From the NCBI GenBank assembly GCA_013334745.1, contig JAAXWY010000007.1, forward strand, positions 1 to 64,000: a stretch of DNA of 64,000 nucleotides, read 5' to 3'. Below the pieces are notes generated by a model, which was not told where the DNA came from, did no database searches, and saw only the letters and a list, made by a program, of their open reading frames with translations. The stretch's first letter is position 1, and each line of letters starts with the position of its first letter. A program made the position numbers and the translations under genes. Source of the stretch: Coriobacteriia bacterium (GTDB taxonomy: Bacteria; Actinomycetota; Coriobacteriia; Anaerosomatales; JAAXUF01). Below are positions 50,955 through 60,703 of this stretch, one piece after another.

Positions 50955-52178
50955 TCAGTTGCGCCCGCGCTGCTCGGCGGCCGTTCGCGCATCCGGCGCG
51001 AGTCGGTCCCACAGCGTTCGGGCGATGGCGGTCTTGGGCAAAACGGGTAGCTCGACGGTCTCATCGGCAGAGACGAACCACACGCGGTTGGTGTCGGTAC
51101 CAAAGCCGAGCTCCAGCTTCGAGACGTCGTTTGCGACCACGAGGTCGAGGTTCTTGCGCTCCAGCTTCGACTGCGCGGCGGCGAGCACATCCTGCGTCTC
51201 GGCGGCGAAGCCGACCAGCAGCCGACCGGCCTTCTCCGATGCGAGCTGCGCAAGGATGTCGGGTGTGCGCTCGAGTCGCAACTCGAGGGTCGCACTGTCC
51301 TTCTTCTGTTTGTGATCCGACGCCGCCACCGGACGGAAGTCAGCCACGGCAGCCGTCGCGACCACGACATCGGCGTGCTCGTAAGCGGCGAGCGCCGCGC
51401 CGAGCATCTCGGCGGCGGTCTGCACGCGAACGGTCGTCACGCCGAACGGGTCCGGCAGCGCGGTCGGGCCGCTCACGAGCGTCACCGTGGCTCCACGCCT
51501 CGCGGCCTCCTCGGCGATGGCGTAGCCGGTCTTGCCGCTGCTGCGGTTGCCGATGTAGCGAACCGGATCGATGGGCTCCTGGGTTCCGCCGGCCGTCACG
51601 AGTACCGAGACCCCCACGAGGTCGCGTGCTCGACGCGTCTCGCCGAGTACCGCCTCGGCGATCGCGTCCACGTTCGCCAGACGCCCTTCGCCCACGTCTC
51701 CGCAGGCCAGCTCGCCGCTCTCGGGTTCGACGATGACGGCACCTCGGGCTGCAAGCCGCGCCATCGCCTCACGCGTGGGTTGCGCGCGCCACAGGTGCAC
51801 ATTCATCGCCGGCGCGATCAAGAGCGGCGCCTCGGTGGCGAGCACACTCGTGGACAGCAGGTCATCGGCACGCCCCTCGGCGATCTTCGCGAGCGTGTTG
51901 GCAGTGGCTGGCGCGATGACGAAGACGTCGGCCTCCTCGGCCAGCGAGATGTGGTGCACCCGGGCGTCGGCTTCGTCCCACAAGCCGACCGCCACGGGCT
52001 CTCCCGTGAGTGCGCGAAACGTGGTCGGCCCCACGAAGTGGGTGGCCGCCTCGGTCATGACGACCTTGACCCTACAGCCCGCGCGCATGAGACAGCGCGC
52101 CAGCTCGCACGCCTTGTAGGCGGCGATGCAGCCGGTGACGCCGAGTACGACAAGGGGCTTGTTCGTGGTCGATTCCAT
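50955..52178 (-). CDS. coaBC: Bifunctional phosphopantothenoylcysteine decarboxylase/synthetase
   Basis: This 407-residue bifunctional enzyme carries out two steps of coenzyme A synthesis. The N-terminal CoaC flavoprotein domain (1-180) has the FMN-binding GVTGCIAAYKACEL and the decarboxylase residues in APAMNVHLW and the substrate-clamp Cys in GELACGDVGEGRL. The C-terminal CoaB domain (about 188-400) has VTAGGTQEPIDPVRYIGNRS and ATAAVADFRP, with Lys in HKQKK. Length is normal. CoA demand from the 2-oxoacid oxidoreductases nearby fits the location but does not prove linkage. Confidence 0.96.
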   Translation of the reverse strand: MESTTNKPLVVLGVTGCIAAYKACELARCLMRAGCRVKVVMTEAATHFVGPTTFRALTGEPVAVGLWDEADARVHHISLAEEADVFVIAPATANTLAKIAEGRADDLLSTSVLATEAPLLIAPAMNVHLWRAQPTREAMARLAARGAVIVEPESGELACGDVGEGRLANVDAIAEAVLGETRRARDLVGVSVLVTAGGTQEPIDPVRYIGNRSSGKTGYAIAEEAARRGATVTLVSGPTALPDPFGVTTVRVQTAAEMLGAALAAYEHADVVVATAAVADFRPVAASDHKQKKDSATLELRLERTPDILAQLASEKAGRLLVGFAAETQDVLAAAQSKLERKNLDLVVANDVSKLELGFGTDTNRVWFVSADETVELPVLPKTAIARTLWDRLAPDARTAAEQRGRN

Positions 52179-52264
52179 GCTGACCAGTATCGCACGAGTC
52201 CGCGAGTCGGTACGCTGGAGGCCGCGTCGGGTACACGCCTGAGTAGCGACGAAGGGATACGCAC

Positions 52265-54073
52265 ATGGAGCAGCGCGCTCCGTACGGCAACGAAGTACGC
52301 ATCCGCATCGGCGGGCCAGCCGGGTTTGGGATCAAGGCGGCGGGAGCCACGCTCGCGAGAGTCTTCGCTCGGGCGGGCTACCGCACGTTCGACCTCACTG
52401 AGTATCCGTCGCTCATCAAGGGCGGGCACAACACGATCCACCTGCGCGTGAGCGAGGATGAGATCTTCAGCCACGTCACGCCTACCGATATCCTCGTCGC
52501 GCTCGACGCCGCGACAATCCCGCTGCACCTCGACGAGCTCACCGACGGCGGCGCGATCGTCTTCGACCCGCACGATATCGCGGCCGACGCCATCGAGCTC
52601 GGCGACCTGGCCGGTCGCGTGTGCCTCGTCCCGGTGCCGCTGACCGACATCGTGCGCGAGGTAGGCGGTGTGCGCATCATGCGCAACATCACCGCGCTCG
52701 GTGCCGTTCTCGGACACATGGGCTTCCCGCTCGAAGGCCTCGTCGACTCGTTGCAGCGGCAGTTCGCGCACAAGGACCCGTCGGTCGCCGAGCAGAACGT
52801 CGCTGCCGCCACGCGCGGCTTCGAGAGCGCCGCCGAGTCGCACTGCGAATTCCCCTACAAGCTCGCGCCGCGCACCGGCGAGCCAACGCGCATCCTCACC
52901 GACGGCAACACCGCGACCGCCATCGGCGCACTTGCGGGCGGGCTGGGCTTCTACGCGGCCTACCCCATGACGCCGGCCTCAACGGTCCTGCACTACCTCG
53001 CAGCACACGCCGAGCGCGAAGGCGTCGTCGTCAAACACACTGAGGATGAGATCGCCGCGATCAACATGTGTATCGGCGCGGCGTTCGGCGGGACGCGCTC
53101 GATGTGCGCGACGAGCGGTGGCGGCTTCTCACTCATGGTCGAGGCGCTCGGGTTCGCGGGCGTGAGCGAGACCGCGATCGTGGTGGGCCTGTTCACGCGG
53201 CCCGGACCGGCGACGGGACTTCCCACGTGGACCGAGCAGTCCGACCTGCGCTTCGCGATACACGCGGCACAGGGCGAGTTTCCGCGCGTGATCCTCGCGC
53301 CCGGCGACCAGGCCGAGGCGTTCGAGTTCGCGTGGAAGGCGCTCAACATCGCCGATCAGCTCCAGACCCCGGTCATCCTGCTCGGCGACACCTACCTGTG
53401 CGAGAACACGCAGACCGTCGAGCCGTTCGATGGCGCAGCGGTCACGATCGATCGCGGCGCGTTCCAAGCCGAAGGCAGCGTCACCGACTACCAACGCTAC
53501 GCACACTCCCCCACGGGTGTCTCGCTGCGCGCGATTCCCGGCGTCATCGGCGCCGAGCAGCTCGTGAACTCCTACGAGCACGACGAGCACGGCTTCGGCT
53601 CCCCGGGTGAGGTCGCCGCGACACGCATCAACCAAAACGCCAAGCGACTCACGAAGATGCGGCTCGCCGCCTCGCTCGTGCCGGCGCCGCGCGAGTACGG
53701 GCCACGCGAGGCCGAGCTGTCGTTCATCGTGTTCGGCAGCACGAAGATGCCGGTGCGCGAGGCGATGAAGTGGCTTGAGGCCGACGGCATCAGCGCCAAC
53801 ATGCTGCAGATCACCACGGTGTGGCCGTTCCCGGCCCAGGAGGTCTTCGAGTTCATCGAGCGCTCGAAGCGAACCGTCGTCGTTGAGGGCAATGCGACCG
53901 GGCAGCTTGAAGGAATCATCCGCGAGTTCTGCATGCGCGAACCGGGCCACCGCATCAACCGCTTCGACGGCCGCCCCTTCTCCCCCGAGCAGATCTACGA
54001 GACCGCGCACGCCATCGCCGGCCAACCTGTACCGCAACGTGTCTCACCCGAAGCCACCGGAGGCGACGCCTGA
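52265..54073 (+). CDS. korA: 2-oxoglutarate:ferredoxin oxidoreductase, fused gamma-alpha subunit
   Basis: This 602-residue large subunit has an N-terminal gamma domain (GPAGFGIKAAGATLARVFARAG, EYPSLIKGGHN) fused to the alpha domain (from about 200: GNTATAIGALAGGLGFYAAY, PMTPASTVLHYLA, TSGGGFSLMVEALG, WTEQSDL). This fused two-subunit type lacks a ferredoxin subunit, as in actinobacterial KorAB. It converts 2-oxoglutarate plus CoA to succinyl-CoA or the reverse, with ferredoxin. The substrate is inferred from subfamily; other 2-oxoacids are possible. Start ATG follows GAAGGG. Confidence 0.93.
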   Translation: MEQRAPYGNEVRIRIGGPAGFGIKAAGATLARVFARAGYRTFDLTEYPSLIKGGHNTIHLRVSEDEIFSHVTPTDILVALDAATIPLHLDELTDGGAIVFDPHDIAADAIELGDLAGRVCLVPVPLTDIVREVGGVRIMRNITALGAVLGHMGFPLEGLVDSLQRQFAHKDPSVAEQNVAAATRGFESAAESHCEFPYKLAPRTGEPTRILTDGNTATAIGALAGGLGFYAAYPMTPASTVLHYLAAHAEREGVVVKHTEDEIAAINMCIGAAFGGTRSMCATSGGGFSLMVEALGFAGVSETAIVVGLFTRPGPATGLPTWTEQSDLRFAIHAAQGEFPRVILAPGDQAEAFEFAWKALNIADQLQTPVILLGDTYLCENTQTVEPFDGAAVTIDRGAFQAEGSVTDYQRYAHSPTGVSLRAIPGVIGAEQLVNSYEHDEHGFGSPGEVAATRINQNAKRLTKMRLAASLVPAPREYGPREAELSFIVFGSTKMPVREAMKWLEADGISANMLQITTVWPFPAQEVFEFIERSKRTVVVEGNATGQLEGIIREFCMREPGHRINRFDGRPFSPEQIYETAHAIAGQPVPQRVSPEATGGDA

Positions 54074-54957
54074 TGCCCACTCCCGAACAGCTCCAGACGA
54101 TCCACCCGCCAACCTGGTGCCCGGGGTGCGGCAACCACTCAATGTGGAAAGCCCTACGCCAGGCCATCTCCGAGATGGGATGGGCGAGCAACGAGTTCTC
54201 GATGGTGTGGGGCATCGGCTGCCACGGCAACGGAGCCGACTTCACGCTCACGCAGGGCATGCACGCGCTGCACGGCCGGGCGCTTCCGCCCGCAACGGCG
54301 CTCGCGATGACCCGGCCCGACCTGCACGTCATCGCAGAGGTCGGTGACGGGGACTGCTACGGCCTCGGGATGGGGCATTTCATCCACACCCTGCGGCGCA
54401 ATCCCAACATGACCATCATCGCGCACGACAACCAAGTCTATGGGCTCACCACCGGCCAGGCCTCACCCACCACCGAGCATCTCATGCCCTCCGTCTCGAC
54501 GCCCGGCGGCGTGCTCGAGCAGCCAGCGAACCCCATCGGCCTTGCGCTGGCCGAGAATGCCACGTTCGTCGCGCGCGGCTTCGCAGGCGACGTCGAGCAT
54601 CTCGTAGGCCTGTACAAGCAGGCGTTCGAGCACAAGGGACTGGCCCTCGTCGACGTGCTCCAGCCGTGCGTGACGTGGAACAAGCTCAACACCGCAGCGT
54701 GGTTCCGCGATCGCATCTACAAGCTCGAGGAAACCGACTGGGACGCCTCGAACCGCTCGGCGGCATTCGACCTGTCGATGGCGGCGTTTCGCGAGATGAC
54801 GTGCACGCCCGATGAGTGCCGCATTCCCATCGGCGTGATCTATCGCCAAGAGGGCGTCCCCACCTACGAGGACGGGATCACCGCTGCATCGACGCCCGGA
54901 TGGCGGCGCGCGAGTGTTCCTCGCGATGTGAGCGCGCTCGTCGACGCCCTGAGCTGA
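54073..54957 (+). CDS. korB: 2-oxoglutarate:ferredoxin oxidoreductase, beta subunit
   Basis: This 294-residue TPP-binding subunit has the cluster ligands WCPGCGNHSMW near the N-terminus, the TPP/Mg site EVGDGDCYGLGMGHFIHTLR, and YGLTTGQASPTT. A further Cys in LQPCVTWN completes the [4Fe-4S] set. It overlaps korA by one base (TGATG). Together the pair forms the whole enzyme. Convergent with the GGDEF-HD-GYP gene 24 bases away. Confidence 0.95.
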   Translation: MPTPEQLQTIHPPTWCPGCGNHSMWKALRQAISEMGWASNEFSMVWGIGCHGNGADFTLTQGMHALHGRALPPATALAMTRPDLHVIAEVGDGDCYGLGMGHFIHTLRRNPNMTIIAHDNQVYGLTTGQASPTTEHLMPSVSTPGGVLEQPANPIGLALAENATFVARGFAGDVEHLVGLYKQAFEHKGLALVDVLQPCVTWNKLNTAAWFRDRIYKLEETDWDASNRSAAFDLSMAAFREMTCTPDECRIPIGVIYRQEGVPTYEDGITAASTPGWRRASVPRDVSALVDALS

Positions 54958-54981
54958 TCGTCCGCCAGTTGGACCGTTGAG

Positions 54982-57147
54982 CTAGCCGAGAATCCCCGGC
55001 GTGGGAGTCATCTGGTCTGCCGCCGGCATGCGCAGATGCGTGACCATGCGCACGAACGTCGATGCGACATCGGGGTCGAACTGCGTGCCTGCGCTGGCCG
55101 AGATCTGCTCGACGGCGACCTCGAAGGGCAGCGCGTCGCGCCATGAGCGGACTGAGGTCATGCTCTCGAACGCGTCGCAGACGCTGAGCACGCGTGCACC
55201 AACCGGAATCTGCGGCCCGCGAAGGCCGTCCGGGTAGCCGGTGCCATCCCAGTGTTCGTGATGATGGCGCACGATGGGCAGCACTTCTTCGAGGCTGGTC
55301 GGCGCAAGAATGCGCTCGCCGAGCACGGAATGCTCCTGGACGAGCGCTCGCTCGTCCGGCGATAACGGACCCTCCTTGAGCAGAACCTCGTCGCGAACGC
55401 CGATCTTTCCCACGTCGTGCACACGCGCTGCCAGCCCAATGGTCTCGACGGTACCTTCCGAGAGGCCCAGGACCTGAGCGAGCGAACGCGCTAGCTCCGC
55501 CACATTGCGCGAGTGGTCCCGCGTCTCCTCGTAGCGCGCATCCACCGCCTCGGCCAGTACCAGCACGACCTCGCGCTGCGATGTACGTCGTGAGGTTGCC
55601 TGGCGGTCGGCGGGGTCGATCGTCTCGGCCACGGAGTCGCCGTACACGACCGGAATAGGACTCACAGCCGCCTGGGCGACAGCCTGTGCTGCGACAGCAC
55701 GAGCGAGCACCTGGTCGGGGTCCTCTCCGTGCCGCGGGAAGAACGCGATGCCGGCGCTCGCTCGCACGCCCTCATCCTTGCCGCCCTCACCCGCGATGCG
55801 TCCAAGTGCCTGCGAAGCGAACGCAGTGACCTCGCTTTCGGTTGCGTCGAGCATCAGAACCACGAACTCATCGCTGCCGGCGCGATACACCGTCTTGGAC
55901 ACGCCGGCGCTTGCAGCGAGCGTCTCGGCGATCTTTCGCAGCAGCGCGTCTCCGGAGTCGTGGCCGTGCTCGCGGTTGAACGAAGCGAAATCATCGATGT
56001 CGAAGACGATGACCGCGGGCTCAGGTCGCGTGGAGCTGTAGCGCGCGAACTCCTCGGCGAGGCGCTCGTGCAGATAGCGGTGGTTGAACGCACCGGAGAC
56101 CGGGTCGGTGATGCTCAGGCCGCGCAGGTGCGAGCGCTCAAGCGTCGCCAGCCACGAGCGCATGATCAGCAGTCCCGCGAGCACGACGGTGAGCGTGACC
56201 AAGAACCCGCCACCCCGTTGCCGGCCAACCGTCAGGCAGGCGACGCCCATCAACGGCAACACGAACGCGAACGCGAGCGGGTAGAACACGGACAGCCAAG
56301 GCAGCCGCTCGTTGAGGGGCGAGAGCTCCAGGGTCGTGGATGCAGGAGTCACGGACGTCAGCCGGTACACGGTCGCCATGAAGAGCAGGTAGAAGCCGAA
56401 ACCAAACAGGGCGCTCACGATGCCGCCCTCTGCAGGGAATGGCGACTGAAGCGCGTGGGCGAACCAGAACGGCTGGAACAGCAGTCCTATCCCGTACAGC
56501 GCGAATGCCCCGATAAACAGGCGCTCCCACGATCTCCAGCCGAACACACGCCAACCAAGCGCCATCGCGATCGCACCGCCCAGGAGCAGCGACCCGATGA
56601 TCGGGTAGACCGAGATGACCGCTGCCACCTCCCAGCCTGCGCTGGGGATGTCGCGGAAGAGCGGAAGCAGCACGAACCAGTAGGATGCCGAGGTGGCGAT
56701 CACGAAGACGCACAGCACGTCGACGAGCACTCGCAGCCGCGCGACGAGCGGCGGCCTGCCCTGCATCGTCATGACCTCGACGATCGCGAGGAAGACGACC
56801 GCCGCCCCCATCTGGAGTATCTGAAACGCCGCCGGCAGATGCGGACCGCGCCAATCCACGGCGTAGAAGTACCACGTCAGGTAGCTCTCGCTGAAGAGAA
56901 GGAGCAGTGTGGCGAGCGCAAGCAGCCCCCACAAACGGCGCCCCATATCCGGGAGCTTGATTGCGAGCATGACCGAGCCGATCAAGGCCAAGAATATCGG
57001 CACGATGTACGTCGACAGGTCGATGAACAGCTGGCGCTCGGCTCCTGGCAACGAGGAGAGCATGACCAGTTCGCCCACCGCAACGAGCCCGATGAAGCCA
57101 AGCCAGCCGGCGACACGCACTCTCGATCCCCGAGGAGTCGCAACCAT
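54982..57147 (-). CDS. Membrane GGDEF-HD-GYP protein (copy 1)
   Basis: This 721-residue signalling protein has an N-terminal membrane region of about nine helices (10-335), a GGDEF domain (about 350-505) and an HD-GYP domain (about 530-710). The GGDEF signature is GSDEF (RAGSDEFVVL); the metal Asp in VFDIDDFASFN is kept and there is no RxxD inhibitory site. HD-GYP is intact: VHDVGKIGV and HHHEHWDGTGYPDGL. It may both make and break c-di-GMP, or use the GGDEF part as a GTP sensor. Start ATG 57147 shares one base with the stop of copy 2. Confidence 0.9.
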   Translation of the reverse strand: MVATPRGSRVRVAGWLGFIGLVAVGELVMLSSLPGAERQLFIDLSTYIVPIFLALIGSVMLAIKLPDMGRRLWGLLALATLLLLFSESYLTWYFYAVDWRGPHLPAAFQILQMGAAVVFLAIVEVMTMQGRPPLVARLRVLVDVLCVFVIATSASYWFVLLPLFRDIPSAGWEVAAVISVYPIIGSLLLGGAIAMALGWRVFGWRSWERLFIGAFALYGIGLLFQPFWFAHALQSPFPAEGGIVSALFGFGFYLLFMATVYRLTSVTPASTTLELSPLNERLPWLSVFYPLAFAFVLPLMGVACLTVGRQRGGGFLVTLTVVLAGLLIMRSWLATLERSHLRGLSITDPVSGAFNHRYLHERLAEEFARYSSTRPEPAVIVFDIDDFASFNREHGHDSGDALLRKIAETLAASAGVSKTVYRAGSDEFVVLMLDATESEVTAFASQALGRIAGEGGKDEGVRASAGIAFFPRHGEDPDQVLARAVAAQAVAQAAVSPIPVVYGDSVAETIDPADRQATSRRTSQREVVLVLAEAVDARYEETRDHSRNVAELARSLAQVLGLSEGTVETIGLAARVHDVGKIGVRDEVLLKEGPLSPDERALVQEHSVLGERILAPTSLEEVLPIVRHHHEHWDGTGYPDGLRGPQIPVGARVLSVCDAFESMTSVRSWRDALPFEVAVEQISASAGTQFDPDVASTFVRMVTHLRMPAADQMTPTPGILG

Positions 57148-59309
57148 CACGACACCGCCGACCACTCATCGGACCAGCCAAGCGACGCCGTGCCACCCAC
57201 GACTTCGATGAACTTCTCGGCGAGTACCGGATCGAACCTGCTGCCGATTCCGTGATCGATCTCCTGCAAGGCGGCGCCCTTCGACATCGGCGGCCTGCCG
57301 ATGTGGCCGGCGACCAACGCATCGTAGGCGTTCGCAAGTGCGATGATTCGCGCCTCCAGAGGGATCTCCTCGCCGACCAAGCCATCCGGGAATCCGGTTC
57401 CGTCCCAGTTCTCGTGATGGGCGCGCACCCACTCGGGGGGGCCCTCCACGCCGAGCGACCCGACGAGCCGTGCGCCCAGCTCCGAGTGCTCGATGTCCAG
57501 CCTGGTATCGCGTCGTCCGCGCTTGAAGGCGGGCATGACGGGATCGGGCATCGCGATACGCCCCACATCATGCAGCACCGCCGCGATCTCGAGCATGCGA
57601 AGGCGCTGTGAGTCGAACTCCAACTCCTCACCGATGAGCACTGAAAGCGAGGCGACGTTACGCGCGTGGTATCGGCTTCCCGAGTCACGGGCCTCGGCAG
57701 CGGCGGCCAGTGCGCGAGCGACTTCGACGTAGGACTGCTCATCGTCGAGGCGTAGGCGCTCCTCGATTCCGAGCGCTCGCACGATGCGTGGGTCGTAGGA
57801 GACGACCCGCCCTTTGCCGTGATACTTCGCCCACACCTGCGCGGCGTCGGCCCTGCGCAGCAGCTCGTCCTTGGACTGTACGCAGGGATCGCACGCCACC
57901 ACCCCGACAGAGGCGGATAGCGTCATGCCGGGGCTGACTTCGATCTGCGTTATGGCCTCGAGCACATCTGCCGCGAGCCGGCTTGCCTGCTCCGGCGCGG
58001 TCTCAGTGGAAAGCACGGCGAATTCGTCACCGGAGAGCCGGTACACGCGCTTCGCATACTCCGATGCACCGCGCATCGCCGATACGACCGCTCGAAGCGC
58101 CTCGTCGCCCGCGGCATGCCCGAGCAGAGCGTTGACCCGCGAAAAGCCATCCATGTCCAGCACGATGAGTGCCACAGGGATGCTCTGCCGCGTGCTCCGA
58201 GCGATGACGGAGTCACATGCGTCCTGGAACGCTCGATGATTGAGCGCGCCGGTCACAGGATCTACAAGCGAAGTGTCGTGAAGCGCGCCCATCTCGTACG
58301 CGGCGAATCCCGTTCTGGCGACAAGCGCGATGACCGCCACACTCGCACCGATCACCAGCACGGTGCTCTCACGATCCCCCGCCGGCAGCCGATACGCCCA
58401 GTAGCCCATGATGCTGACCGCGACGAACACGGCCCCTGAGATGACTGAGGACTGCCAGAGGCTGTTCATGGTCAGAGCGCGCCCCATGGTCGCCCGCCAA
58501 CCACGGTCCGATGTCGCCAACCTTGTCAGTACGGCAAGCATCGTGAGCGTGTAGCCGACCATGATGATGATCGAGTCGACGAGGTCCACAGCCTGGCCCG
58601 TCGGAGAGGCCCCTCGGGTCTGCCACAGCGGCCACGTGACCATACCTGCTGCAAAGATGCCTATCGACAGCGCCAGATACACCGCGACGCGTCTGTCCCG
58701 CGAGTTCAACGCGCCGCGCACCAGAATTGCGATACCGATGAGCAGCGCCACCCCGAGCGATGAATACCCGGCCCATCGCGAGGCCATCACCGGTGCCCCT
58801 TGCTCACCTGCAAGAATCTGAACCCAGAACGCGTACACCGCCGTATACAGGATCGAGCCGACCGCAAGAAGGTCAAATCCAAGCACAAGCCTGGGAGCAA
58901 GTGGCAGTCGGCCCACACCGAGCGCCACCCCAAGGGTGCACATGCCGAACAGCGCCGCGAGGAAGTTGAATGCGTCCGCCGGCGAAGGCGATCCCGGTCC
59001 TGCCGCAGAGACGTAGATCTGGTAGAGCGAGTAGTAGCCCTCGCTCAAGATGAGCGCCGCTACGGCGAGTCCGAGAAACGACCACGCACGGAACTCGGCA
59101 CCCTTCGGCGCAATGCGGATGATGTTCGCGATCCCCGCAGCCGCGACAACAAGCGGAACCATGAAGACGAACTGGCGAGCGGCCAGCGCCACAACACCCG
59201 GAAGTAGCGAAAGGGCCGCGTACACGATCAAGAGGATGGGCGCAGCGATGTGGCCCGCGCGCATGCGCCGGACCGCCTTCGTACTGGCTAGTGCGCCGGA
59301 CGTCGGCAT
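57147..59309 (-). CDS. Membrane GGDEF-HD-GYP protein (copy 2)
   Basis: This 720-residue protein has the same plan as copy 1: about nine helices (18-335), GGDEF (350-510) and HD-GYP (530-710). The GGDEF motif is SGDEF (RLSGDEFAVL), a variant active in some known cyclases; no RxxD site is present. In the HD-GYP domain HDVGRIAMPD is intact but the GYP block reads HHENWDGTGFPDGL, with Phe for Tyr. It is first of a two-gene unit; copy 1 follows with a one-base overlap. The membrane halves are only distantly alike, so the inputs probably differ. Confidence 0.9.
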   Translation of the reverse strand: MPTSGALASTKAVRRMRAGHIAAPILLIVYAALSLLPGVVALAARQFVFMVPLVVAAAGIANIIRIAPKGAEFRAWSFLGLAVAALILSEGYYSLYQIYVSAAGPGSPSPADAFNFLAALFGMCTLGVALGVGRLPLAPRLVLGFDLLAVGSILYTAVYAFWVQILAGEQGAPVMASRWAGYSSLGVALLIGIAILVRGALNSRDRRVAVYLALSIGIFAAGMVTWPLWQTRGASPTGQAVDLVDSIIIMVGYTLTMLAVLTRLATSDRGWRATMGRALTMNSLWQSSVISGAVFVAVSIMGYWAYRLPAGDRESTVLVIGASVAVIALVARTGFAAYEMGALHDTSLVDPVTGALNHRAFQDACDSVIARSTRQSIPVALIVLDMDGFSRVNALLGHAAGDEALRAVVSAMRGASEYAKRVYRLSGDEFAVLSTETAPEQASRLAADVLEAITQIEVSPGMTLSASVGVVACDPCVQSKDELLRRADAAQVWAKYHGKGRVVSYDPRIVRALGIEERLRLDDEQSYVEVARALAAAAEARDSGSRYHARNVASLSVLIGEELEFDSQRLRMLEIAAVLHDVGRIAMPDPVMPAFKRGRRDTRLDIEHSELGARLVGSLGVEGPPEWVRAHHENWDGTGFPDGLVGEEIPLEARIIALANAYDALVAGHIGRPPMSKGAALQEIDHGIGSRFDPVLAEKFIEVVGGTASLGWSDEWSAVS

Positions 59310-59441
59310 CTACGCTCCCCCGGAAGCCGCATCGGGGGCCAAAGTCCCCGAGATGCGTTCGAACACGGCACGAACACTCGTCGTGACGCTGTCCATTCTA
59401 GCCGAAGGGCGCATGGCGCCCGCGGGGCCGACTGCCGTGGT

Positions 59442-60662
59442 CTAGATGAGGCCGAGCGCCTTGCCGGACTCCTCAAATGCGGCCAGAACCACGGCCACAT
59501 CCTCATCGGTATGCGTCGCCATCAGACAGGTGCGCAGGCGATCGCTGCCCTTGGGAACCGCCGGGTGCACGATCGGGCACACGAACACTCCCCGGTCGAA
59601 CAGCATACGGGTCAGATCCATGGTCTTGCCTTCATCGCCGACGAGCACGGGGACCACGCACGTGGTGGAGTCCATCGTGTCCCATCCCTGGGCCTTGAGA
59701 CCATCCGTGTACAGAGCCTGGATCCGGTGCAGATCGCGCACCCGCCACGGCTCATCCTCGATGACGTTGAGCGCCTCGAGCGCCGCAGCGGCGGACGCGG
59801 GCGGCAGCGCCGCAGAGAAGATGAACGGGCGCGACATGTGACGCTGGTAGTCAACGAGGTCGTGTGAGCCGGCGAGATAGCCGCCCACGCTCGGAATCGA
59901 CTTCGAGAGAGTGCCCATCTTCAGGTCGATCGATCCGACCATGTCGAAGTGCTCCTCGATGCCGTGGCCCGTGGCGCCCAACGAGCCGATGGAATGCGCC
60001 TCATCGACCATCAGACGCGCGCCGTAGCGCTCGCACAACGCCTTGGTGGTCGGCAGATCCATCACGTCGCCGTCCATCGAGAACACCGAGTCAGCAACGA
60101 CGAGGATCGTGGCGACCGCCGAGTCCTCGCGGGCCTTGCGCAGCAGCTTCTCCAGGTGATCCATGTCGTTGTGGCGATAGGTGCGCCACTTGGCACCCGA
60201 GAGCAGCGCGCCGTCGACGATGGACGCGTGGTCGAGCTTGTCCATGAGAATGAGGTCACCAGGCCCGGTCAGGCCGGTGATGATGGCGACGTTGGTCACG
60301 TAGCCGCTCGAGTACACGCAGGCGTCCTCACGCTTGGAGAACTCGGCCAGGCGCGCCTCCAATGCCACATGCAGGTCACTCGTGCCGGTGAGTAGACGCA
60401 CGCCACCCGCACCGGTTCCGTACTTCTCGACTGCCGCGGCGGAGGCGGCATCGATACGGGGGTGGCCGATGAGTCCCAGGTAGCTGTAGGACGCGAGCAT
60501 GATCATTTCGCGACCGTCGGCCATCCGGACGCGATTGTTCACGGGTCCGGTCGTCGGCTGAAGATAGAAGTAGCGATTCGCGTCCTTCATCGCCGAGCGG
60601 CGCTCGACGAACGCATCGATTCTGGCGTCGATACCGTCGCGGAGCATGGTGGCCTCAAGCAT
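59442..60662 (-). CDS. Alpha-oxoamine synthase (KBL/BioF/SPT family)
   Basis: This 406-residue fold-type I PLP enzyme condenses an amino acid with an acyl-CoA (family knowledge). Motifs: MLASYSYLGLIGHPRI, GTGAGGVRLLTGTSDLH, DKLDHASIVDGALLSGA, MVDEAHSIGSLGATGHG and the PLP lysine Lys254 in GTLSKSIPSVGG. Close choices are 2-amino-3-ketobutyrate ligase, 8-amino-7-oxononanoate synthase and serine palmitoyltransferase; ASYSYLGL is more like the last group or pathway-specific members, and no biotin genes or Thr dehydrogenase lie nearby. Start ATG 60662 after GAGAGGGG; ATG 60647 possible. A perfect palindrome sits 42 bases upstream. Confidence 0.85.
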   Translation of the reverse strand: MLEATMLRDGIDARIDAFVERRSAMKDANRYFYLQPTTGPVNNRVRMADGREMIMLASYSYLGLIGHPRIDAASAAAVEKYGTGAGGVRLLTGTSDLHVALEARLAEFSKREDACVYSSGYVTNVAIITGLTGPGDLILMDKLDHASIVDGALLSGAKWRTYRHNDMDHLEKLLRKAREDSAVATILVVADSVFSMDGDVMDLPTTKALCERYGARLMVDEAHSIGSLGATGHGIEEHFDMVGSIDLKMGTLSKSIPSVGGYLAGSHDLVDYQRHMSRPFIFSAALPPASAAAALEALNVIEDEPWRVRDLHRIQALYTDGLKAQGWDTMDSTTCVVPVLVGDEGKTMDLTRMLFDRGVFVCPIVHPAVPKGSDRLRTCLMATHTDEDVAVVLAAFEESGKALGLI

Positions 60663-60703
60663 GAACGAACCCCTCTCGGACCCGCTCGACTGCACCGAGC
60701 GGC

